Shown here piece after piece: positions 1 to 6,088 of a stretch of DNA of 9,471 nucleotides. A model generated the notes under the pieces. It saw only the letters and a list, made by a program, of their open reading frames with translations. It was not told where the DNA came from and did no database searches. Position 1 is the stretch's first letter; the number at the start of each line of letters is the position of its first letter. Source of the stretch: an uncultured Acidobacteriota bacterium (lineage in GTDB: Bacteria; Acidobacteriota; Blastocatellia; RBC074); the NCBI GenBank assembly GCA_937967285.1, contig CALBSU010000574.1:1-9471 (forward strand), read 5' to 3'. The position numbers and the translations under genes were made by a program.

Positions 1-106
1 CGGCGGCGTCGTAAAAACAGATCCCGGCTGCATCTTTCGGTTGCAGGCAACTGACACCGGAGTGCGCCGGCCCCCTCTCACAAACGACACAGGTTTCTGC
101 TTGTTA

Positions 107-3100
107 ATGTTCGTCCCATCTCCCCAATTCTATCCTGCCATCGATCGCCGGCGCTTTGGCTTCGGCGTGATCGTACTGATCATCCTGATCCGGATGATTG
201 CCCCTGATGATTCGCACGCCCGGCAGGTCAGGTTTCATCGTCTGTCGATTGGGCAGGGGCTGCTGGTCAAAGCGATCGTGCAGGATCAACGAGGACTGAT
301 GTGGTTTGGGACCATGGATGGGCTGTACAGGTATGATGGGTATAGTTTCACTCTTTATCGCCACGATCCGCGTGATGCGGGCTCTCTGTCGGACAATGAT
401 ATCCGGGCGCTCTTTCTGGATCGCGAGGGACAGCTCTGGGCGGGCACCCGCAAAGCAGGTCTCAACCGGTTCGATTATCTGACTGAACGATTCACGCGCT
501 TCAAACACGATCCGGCCAACCCCGACAGCCTGAGCGGTGACATTGTACTGGCGATCCATGAAGACCGATCAGGGAAGCTGTGGATCGGAACCTATGGCGG
601 ATTAGACCTGTATGATCGCGCGACCGGCCGCTTTATTCATCACCCGCGGAAGCAGGAAAGACAAGATGCTCAGGCGATTCGATATATCCGCGCCATTGCT
701 CAGGATCAGGCAGGGATGCTCTGGGTCGGCACGGCCCTTGGCCTGTACCGGTATGATCCGGACACCGGCAACGTCCGGCATTTGACATCGGAGGCGACTG
801 ATCCGGGCAGCCTGATTCACAATTCCGTTCTGTCCCTCTGCGCCGATCAGTCAGGGATGCTCTGGGTCGGGACGGAAAACGGGCTCGACAGATATGATCC
901 GGCGACGGGGCGCTTCACGCATTTCAGATCCGATCCGAACGATCAGTCAGCGCTCAGCGGCGATCAGGTTGATGTCATTTACGAGGACCGTGCCGGGCAG
1001 ATCTGGATCGGAACAGACAGCCTCGGTCTCAATCAATTCGATCGGGCGACCGGGCGCTTCATCCGTCATCGGTCCGACCCGGCCAATCCGGACAGCCTGA
1101 GCAGCGATCTGGTACATGCGATTTATGAAGATCGTTCCGGAATCCTGTGGTTCGGCGCGGATGGCGGGATGCTCAATCGTTATCAACCGGCCAGCAGTCA
1201 ATTCGTCCATTTCAGGCATAATCCGAAAGATCCGGCCAGCCTCGGTCAGGGATGGGTGCGCGGGATCGCCGACGATCAGTTTGGCCACATCTGGCTGGGT
1301 CTGGAAGGCGGCGGGCTGAGCCGCTTCGATCCGACCACCGGACGATTTACAAATCACCGTTACGATCCGAGCAATACCGACAGTCCGGCCAGCGACACTA
1401 TCTGGTTCGTTTACCGCGATCGGATGAATATGATCTGGCTGGGTCTGATGTATGCGCTGGACCGGGTGAATCCCGCGTCCGGTCAGTTCGAGCACTTCAA
1501 ATCGGACCTGACCGACCCGCACAGCCTGAGCCGGAGCTATGTCAACACGATCCATGAAGACAGCGCCGGAATGTTATGGATCGGCCTGGAGGGCGGCGGG
1601 CTGGACCAGTACGACCGGACGACCGGGCGTTTCAGACGGTTCAGGTACGACCCCTCCAATCCACGCTCAGTTAGTCACGGCGAAGTCGAGTGCATTTATG
1701 AAGACCGCGCCGGCGCACTCTGGATCGGCACGGGCGGCGGCGGATTGAACCGCTATGACCGCCAGACCGGGAGCTTCAAGCATTATCTGCCTGATCCGGA
1801 CAATCCGCGCAGTTTGAGCCACAGTGAGGTACGCTCGATCTTTGAAGCCCGCGACGGCGCATTATGGATCGGCACCGAAGGCGGGCTGAACCTGTTTGAC
1901 CGTCAGACCGGCAGCTTCACTCGTTTCACCGTCCGGGAAGGACTGCCGAACGATACAATCAATAATATCCTGGAGGACGATCAGGGCAATCTGTGGCTGG
2001 CCACCAATAAAGGACTGTCCCGCTTTGATCCCCGAACCCGGACGTTTCGCAACTATGACGCCGATGACGGACTGAACAGTTATCACTTTACCGGCAGAGT
2101 GGCCTACCGGGCGCCGAACGGCGAGATGTATTTCGGGGCCAATGACGGTCTGATTCGGTTTCATCCCGATCAGATCCGGGACAGCGCTTTCAGGCCGCAG
2201 ATCGTGCTGACGGCCTTCCGCAAGTTCGGGCGCGCGTTCAAATTGCAGCAGGCGCTCACCGAGACCCGCGAGATCAATCTTTCATGGCGCGATTACGTCT
2301 TCTCGCTTGAATTCGCCGCTCTCGATTTCAGCAGCCCGAACCGCAATCAATACGCATACAAACTGGAAGGCTTCGATCCCGACTGGATTCAGAGCGGCAC
2401 GCAGCGCACGGCCACCTTCACCAACCTGCCCGGCGGCGATTACGTCTTCAGAGTCAGGGGCACCAACAGCGATGGCGTTTGGAGCGATCAGGAACTGGCC
2501 GTCAGAATCAGCGTTACCTCGCCACCGTGGAAGACATGGTGGGCTTACGCGCTCTATGCCCTGGCGCTGGCCGGAGCCATCGGCGGAGCGGTGACGTATC
2601 GCCTCAGGCAACTGCAAAACGTGAACGAAGCGAGAAAACAATTTACCGAGCAGCTCATCACCTCTCAGGAAGTCGAGCGCAAACGCATTGCCGCCGAACT
2701 TCACGATGGCCTGGGACAGAGCCTGCTGGTGATCAAAAATCGGGCAACCATCAGCAAACGAATCGCGAACGGAGATGATCGGCTGACGGCGCAGCTCGAC
2801 GAAATCTCCCGGGCCACCGGTCAGGCGCTGACCGAAGTGCGCGGTATCGCCTACAACCTGCGCCCCTATCACCTGGAACGTCTGGGTCTGCGTGAATCCA
2901 TCGAGGCGATGATCGAACAAATCCGCGAGGCGACGGGGCTCGAGATCAATGCGCGAGTGGCCTTATTTGACGAAGCCTTCTCCAAAGACGATGAAGTGCT
3001 CTTTTATCGCGTGATTCAGGAATGCATGAACAACATCATCAAGCACGCCAACGCGACCGCGGTTGAGATCAGCATCGTGCAGACTGAAACCGAAGTCACC

Positions 3101-3277
3101 GCGCAGATCAGGGACAACGGACGCGGCTTTCCGGTCGCGCCTGAAAAGCAGACCGGCGGTTTCGGTTTGATCGGCATGGCCGAGCGCGTGCGCATGCTCG
3201 GCGGCAGACAGGTGATAGCATCCGAACCGGGCAAAGGAACGACCGTCACGATAAGAATTCCGAGAAGGGATGAGTGA
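107..3277 (+). CDS. Two-component sensor histidine kinase with double seven-bladed propeller (Reg_prop / Y_Y_Y / HisKA_3)
   Basis: Inner-membrane sensor kinase, about 1056 residues counted from the ATG at 107. The N-terminus has three arginines followed by a hydrophobic stretch (about residues 17-32) and a possible signal-peptidase site (SHA before RQ). Fourteen blade motifs of the form LWxGTxxGLxRYD follow (residues about 60-690), which fits two seven-bladed Reg_prop propellers. Next come a Y_Y_Y-like beta-sandwich (about 745-805) and one membrane helix starting at W808. The cytoplasmic part is a HisKA_3 dimerisation domain with H866 in ELHDGLGQ as the likely phosphorylated histidine, then a HATPase domain with N975/N976, D1003 in DNGRGF and the GGFGLIGM loop. 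By family knowledge it autophosphorylates and passes phosphate to a NarL-type regulator, very probably the next gene. The start is uncertain: the frame is open to the left edge, with TTG codons at 41 and 101. The ATG at 107 (or TTG 101, with a weak AGG at 91-93) puts the export signal at the N-terminus. The ligand is unknown. Confidence 0.93.
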   Translation: MFVPSPQFYPAIDRRRFGFGVIVLIILIRMIAPDDSHARQVRFHRLSIGQGLLVKAIVQDQRGLMWFGTMDGLYRYDGYSFTLYRHDPRDAGSLSDNDIRALFLDREGQLWAGTRKAGLNRFDYLTERFTRFKHDPANPDSLSGDIVLAIHEDRSGKLWIGTYGGLDLYDRATGRFIHHPRKQERQDAQAIRYIRAIAQDQAGMLWVGTALGLYRYDPDTGNVRHLTSEATDPGSLIHNSVLSLCADQSGMLWVGTENGLDRYDPATGRFTHFRSDPNDQSALSGDQVDVIYEDRAGQIWIGTDSLGLNQFDRATGRFIRHRSDPANPDSLSSDLVHAIYEDRSGILWFGADGGMLNRYQPASSQFVHFRHNPKDPASLGQGWVRGIADDQFGHIWLGLEGGGLSRFDPTTGRFTNHRYDPSNTDSPASDTIWFVYRDRMNMIWLGLMYALDRVNPASGQFEHFKSDLTDPHSLSRSYVNTIHEDSAGMLWIGLEGGGLDQYDRTTGRFRRFRYDPSNPRSVSHGEVECIYEDRAGALWIGTGGGGLNRYDRQTGSFKHYLPDPDNPRSLSHSEVRSIFEARDGALWIGTEGGLNLFDRQTGSFTRFTVREGLPNDTINNILEDDQGNLWLATNKGLSRFDPRTRTFRNYDADDGLNSYHFTGRVAYRAPNGEMYFGANDGLIRFHPDQIRDSAFRPQIVLTAFRKFGRAFKLQQALTETREINLSWRDYVFSLEFAALDFSSPNRNQYAYKLEGFDPDWIQSGTQRTATFTNLPGGDYVFRVRGTNSDGVWSDQELAVRISVTSPPWKTWWAYALYALALAGAIGGAVTYRLRQLQNVNEARKQFTEQLITSQEVERKRIAAELHDGLGQSLLVIKNRATISKRIANGDDRLTAQLDEISRATGQALTEVRGIAYNLRPYHLERLGLRESIEAMIEQIREATGLEINARVALFDEAFSKDDEVLFYRVIQECMNNIIKHANATAVEISIVQTETEVTAQIRDNGRGFPVAPEKQTGGFGLIGMAERVRMLGGRQVIASEPGKGTTVTIRIPRRDE

Positions 3278-3339
3278 AGTAACTCCGGCAACCTGTCGAT
3301 TCATCCTTATCCTGTTTATTCATCACTCACTCAAGAGCT

Positions 3340-4002
3340 ATGTCAGACAAAATCAAGATTTTCATTGCCGATGATCATCCGATTTTCCGCAGCGGCCTGC
3401 GACAATTGATAGCGCTCGAACCGAATCTGGAAATCGTCGGTGAAGCGAGAGACGGTGCGGAGGCGACAGACCGATTGTTGCGTTGTCAGGCCGATGTGGC
3501 CGTGCTGGATATCGATATGCCGAAGGCGGGCGGCTTCGATGTGCTGACCGCGATTCGTGAAAAAGGCATGGCTCTGGAATTCATCTTTCTGACAATGCAC
3601 AAGGACGAACAGTTTCTCAACGCCGCGCTGGATCTGGGCGTGAAAGGCTTCCTCGTCAAGGACAGCGCCGCCGAAGAAGTGCTTGATTGCATCAACGCCG
3701 TCGTCAACGGCGAGGAATTCATCAGTCCGCAACTGACCGGCTTCCTGCTCAAACGCATTCGCCAGTCACAGGACAATCAGGCCAAAACCTCGCAACTCGA
3801 TCAGCTCACCCCCACAGAACGCAGAGTGCTGCTCCTGGTTGCACAATACAAAACTAACAAAAAAATCGCCGCCGAATTAAATATGGGCGTCCGCACGGTC
3901 GAACAGCATCGGCTGAACATAAGCGAAAAATTCAATCTCAAGGGACGGCATGCGCTGATGAAATTCGCGGTGGAGAACCTGGAAAAGATGAACGACGAAT
4001 AA
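3340..4002 (+). CDS. NarL/FixJ (LuxR-type) response regulator
   Basis: A 220-residue DNA-binding response regulator. The receiver domain (residues about 4-120) has the acidic pair D11/D12, phospho-acceptor D57 in LDIDMP, T85 and K107, so all residues of the phosphorylation site are present. The C-terminal LuxR-type helix-turn-helix (about 153-215) shows LTPTERRVLLL, then KKIAAELNMGVRTVEQHR as the recognition region. It lies 62 bp after the HisKA_3 kinase gene on the same strand, the normal arrangement for a cognate pair, so phosphotransfer from that kinase is a strong inference. The ATG is preceded only by a weak AAGAG element. Target genes are not known. NarL-family proteins bind as dimers to inverted repeats, and the next intergenic region contains two such candidate sites. 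Confidence 0.94.
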   Translation: MSDKIKIFIADDHPIFRSGLRQLIALEPNLEIVGEARDGAEATDRLLRCQADVAVLDIDMPKAGGFDVLTAIREKGMALEFIFLTMHKDEQFLNAALDLGVKGFLVKDSAAEEVLDCINAVVNGEEFISPQLTGFLLKRIRQSQDNQAKTSQLDQLTPTERRVLLLVAQYKTNKKIAAELNMGVRTVEQHRLNISEKFNLKGRHALMKFAVENLEKMNDE

Positions 4003-4076
4003 GACCTGAATGAATCCTGAAGTCGCCTGAGCTCTTTCCCTCATCCCTGATCCTTCAGCCTTCCCCCTTCCCCTCC

Positions 4077-4115
4077 CTCCGTAGAACTACGGAGAAGAAA
4101 TCGTAGTTACACGGA
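4077..4115. promoter_or_regulatory. Paired palindromic operator candidate, 22 bp centre to centre
   Basis: Bases 4077-4094 read CTCCGTAGAACTACGGAG: 8-bp inverted arms around a central AA. A second copy at 4102-4115 (CGTAGTTACACGGA) matches 10 of 14 positions of CGTAGAACTACGGA at 4080-4093, and is offset by exactly 22 bp, about two helical turns. Two dyads on the same DNA face are typical of cooperative binding by a dimeric regulator. The site ends about 40 bp before the receiver-gene ATG. The encoded NarL-type regulator just upstream is the obvious candidate binder, but that is inference. The first palindrome could alternatively be a small RNA hairpin, though no U-run follows, which argues against a terminator. 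Confidence 0.55.
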
Positions 4116-4127
4116 TTTTCAGACCTT

Positions 4128-4133
4128 CATAAT
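4128..4133 (+). promoter_or_regulatory. Possible -10 element for the receiver gene
   Basis: CATAAT matches five of six positions of the TATAAT consensus and lies about 20 bp before the ATG at 4155. There is no good -35 box at the usual distance. The second dyad (4102-4115) sits where a -35 would be, which would suit an activator-dependent promoter. No Shine-Dalgarno sequence is visible before the ATG, so the message may have a short leader. The assignment rests on one short match. Confidence 0.3.
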
Positions 4134-4154
4134 TCCACGACAATCATCCTCACG

Positions 4155-4496
4155 ATGAACATTCTGATTGTCGAGGATAACGATCTGATGCGCGCGATGA
4201 TTCGAAGCACTATCAGCGAATTCGCCGATGTGATCACCGAATGCGCAGACGGCGACGAAGCCTTTGCGGCGTATCAAACCGGTCTTCCTCATTGGGTCCT
4301 GATGGACATTCAAATGCCGCGTGTGGACGGGTTCACCGCGAGCCGGGAAATCATAGCCAGGTACCCGGACGCGCGGATCTGCATCGTCACCGATTACGGC
4401 GATGCCCGCACACGCCGCCTCGCGCAGGAAGTCGGGGCGACGGCCTTCGTCCTGAAAGAAAATCTGGAAGAGTTACGAATCTTACTCGGCGCGTGA
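4155..4496 (+). CDS. Stand-alone receiver-domain (CheY-like) response regulator
   Basis: A 113-residue protein made only of a receiver domain. The phosphorylation site is intact: E7/D8, phospho-acceptor D51 in LMDIQMP, T79 and K101. There is no output domain; the stop codon follows directly after the last receiver helix, and no leftover DNA-binding sequence is visible downstream. Single-domain regulators act by protein contact or as phosphate relays or sinks. The kinase of this window could phosphorylate it, but nothing in the sequence proves this. It lies after the paired palindromes and only 46 bp before the secreted peptidase gene, so it may share a transcript with that gene. The receiver is at the short end of the family's usual length of about 115-125 residues. 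Confidence 0.88.
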   Translation: MNILIVEDNDLMRAMIRSTISEFADVITECADGDEAFAAYQTGLPHWVLMDIQMPRVDGFTASREIIARYPDARICIVTDYGDARTRRLAQEVGATAFVLKENLEELRILLGA

Positions 4497-4527
4497 GCCT
4501 CAATCCGGCGCCGGGTTCTCTGACACT

Positions 4528-4535
4528 AAAGGAGT
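4528..4535 (+). promoter_or_regulatory. Strong ribosome binding site of the peptidase gene
   Basis: AAAGGAGT lies 7 nt before the ATG at 4543, a near-consensus Shine-Dalgarno sequence. It is the best in the window and much better than those of the two regulator genes upstream, which suggests high translation of the exported peptidase. It supports the ATG at 4543 as the start. Confidence 0.75.
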
Positions 4536-4542
4536 CAAACTT

Positions 4543-5958
4543 ATGAAACGTGTAGAGACCGTACATAAAGCCTTGCGGATAGCCGTCACTGTTTTTGCAC
4601 TCTTCATCGCTCACAGCGCTGCCAACGCTCAGACCGCCCAGGAACAGCAATGCTACAACGCGGTGCAGGGCAAAGTGGCGTGGAATCAGGCGGGCAGCAC
4701 GACCTGGGGCGAGGGGAACCTGCGCAACCTCTGTCAGGGAACAACGAATCCGGGCGCGACGATCTCCTGTTTCCAGGGACAGATCCGCCAGCATAACGAC
4801 TGGAGCCGTGCAATCACAGCCTGCAAAGCCAGACCCGCACAGGCTGCCAGCAGTGGTTCGAGTCAGCAATATCAGCAATATCTCAGCAACGAACCGGGTA
4901 AAAGCGATGTATATTCGGAGAGGGAATTCGTTGTCCGATTGGGCGCGGCAACCGGTGGCGGGAGCGGCTCCACAGCGACGACAACCGCCTCTCTCAACAA
5001 CGATGAACGCGGGTTGCCGTTTACGAATTTCACCGACTACCCTGACTTTTATGTTATCCCGCCTGAGAAACGCCCACTGATCATGAATCAGGGTAGTTGC
5101 GGAAGCTGTGTCGCCTGGGCGTCCTCAACTGCGCTGGCAAGCGTGGTTGCGATGGAGGGAAAATACAAGTCGTTCCTTGCGCCTTTGCACATGCCCGATG
5201 CGATTCAGCTCTTCATGTTGAGCGGGCGGATGTGTACGAAGGACCTTCCGAACTATGCCTGGTACACAAACGAAGGCGTGGCAAGATTGACCAATGACGG
5301 CATCATGGTATCCACCGTCGTCCCGGCCTCAAACAAGGGTGTTCTCGGCGGTTCATTTGCAACTCCGATGCAGGCCGACGGGCAGTACTGGTGGATCAAA
5401 GCAGGGAAAAGCGGCTACCTGACCAACAAGGACGCGATGCGAAAATTCATCGCGACGAAGGGAGCGTTAGTCGCCGATCTCGACATCACCCCCGATTTCA
5501 ACCGCTACGACAGAGGCATTTACAACCACCAGCAATTTGTCTCCGCGCTGATCAAGCCGCTGCAAATCCTCAACCAGCACAACGCCGCCAAATCACTTGA
5601 AGACGAATTGAATAAAGTGAAGGGGGGACATGCCGTCACGGTGATCGGCTATTTCAAGGGTGGCAGGATCAAAATGCGAGACTTCGTGCGGCCGATTCTG
5701 GCCTCCAGCGTCGACATCTCAATTATTCCCGACATCGAGATACCCAATATGCCCGCCTTCTGGATCGTCCAGAACAGTTGGGGGAACAAGTGGGGCTTGA
5801 ATGGACTGTTCTACGTTGCCGCCAACCAGAGATACAACGCTCTATATCTGAACAAGGATACAAAAGTATGGGAATCCAAGCCTGCAGATACGATCGATAA
5901 CTGGATGTATTACATGCTGGAGCCAAAGGTCACCTGGAAAGGCAGGGAAATTCCTTAA
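4543..5958 (+). CDS. Secreted papain-like (C1A) cysteine peptidase with N-terminal four-Cys module
   Basis: A 471-residue exported protein. Residues 1-29 form a signal peptide (basic start, hydrophobic core IAVTVFALFIA, predicted cleavage after ANA). A small module follows (about 33-95) with cysteines 37, 64, 76 and 94, shared with the downstream phospholipase-like protein. Then comes a Ser/Thr/Gly-rich linker (about 97-155) and a papain-family catalytic domain. Active-site residues are present in order: Q183 and C189 in NQGSCGSCVAWA, H363 in GGHAVTVIGY, and N411 in VQNSWGNKWG, so it is predicted to be active on peptide bonds. The Cys-His spacing is 174 residues, about 40 more than in papain, indicating an insertion. 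No recognisable I29 inhibitory propeptide is seen. The start is fixed by the signal peptide and a strong Shine-Dalgarno. The substrate is unknown; periplasmic or extracellular action is inferred. Confidence 0.92.
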   Translation: MKRVETVHKALRIAVTVFALFIAHSAANAQTAQEQQCYNAVQGKVAWNQAGSTTWGEGNLRNLCQGTTNPGATISCFQGQIRQHNDWSRAITACKARPAQAASSGSSQQYQQYLSNEPGKSDVYSEREFVVRLGAATGGGSGSTATTTASLNNDERGLPFTNFTDYPDFYVIPPEKRPLIMNQGSCGSCVAWASSTALASVVAMEGKYKSFLAPLHMPDAIQLFMLSGRMCTKDLPNYAWYTNEGVARLTNDGIMVSTVVPASNKGVLGGSFATPMQADGQYWWIKAGKSGYLTNKDAMRKFIATKGALVADLDITPDFNRYDRGIYNHQQFVSALIKPLQILNQHNAAKSLEDELNKVKGGHAVTVIGYFKGGRIKMRDFVRPILASSVDISIIPDIEIPNMPAFWIVQNSWGNKWGLNGLFYVAANQRYNALYLNKDTKVWESKPADTIDNWMYYMLEPKVTWKGREIP

Positions 5959-6080
5959 AAAGAAGGACTGCCTTCGCCCGCCAGGAAAGAGCGGTTCCGA
6001 TCAGATGGCGGGGTAATCGACGGGAGTCGCAACATCCCTTCGATCATCCCGCCGCTGCAGGCAAAAACAGATCAAAGATC

Positions 6081-6086
6081 GAGGTG
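6081..6086 (+). promoter_or_regulatory. Ribosome binding site that decides the PLC-like gene start
   Basis: GAGGTG lies just upstream of two adjacent in-frame start codons, GTG at 6089 and TTG at 6092. Counted from GAGG, the spacing is 4 nt to GTG and 7 nt to TTG, so TTG fits slightly better. The difference is one residue. No in-frame ATG exists between here and the hydrophobic core of the signal peptide. Confidence 0.5.
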
Positions 6087-6088
6087 AC

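Noticed and set aside
13..23. AAAAACAGATC at the left edge also found near 6064
   Set aside because: An 11-bp match with dissimilar flanks, compatible with chance.
41..106. N-terminal extension of the kinase from TTG at 41
   Set aside because: The frame is open, but the extra 22 residues precede the hydrophobic export segment, are not signal-like, and the TTG has no ribosome binding site. The ATG at 107 gives a normal N-terminus.
947..1555. Long minus-strand open frame opposite the kinase gene
   Set aside because: It mirrors the repetitive propeller codons on the other strand; no ribosome binding site or family resemblance. The same applies to the other antisense frames across the window.
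1000..2000. Periodic DNA similarity inside the kinase gene, considered as a repeat array
   Set aside because: It is explained by repeated propeller blades at protein level; spacing and sequence vary as expected for blades and there is no CRISPR-like repeat/spacer pattern.
4505..4514. CCGGCGCCGG palindrome between the receiver and peptidase genes
   Set aside because: Only 10 bp with no loop and no following T-run; too short to call a terminator or operator in GC-rich DNA.
4863..4880. Tandem 9-bp repeat in the peptidase linker
   Set aside because: Two copies only, encoding QQY repeats in a low-complexity linker; no sign of separate function.
5963..5976. Small hairpin GAAGG-ACTG-CCTTC after the peptidase gene
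   Set aside because: A 5-bp stem without a U-run; not a credible terminator.
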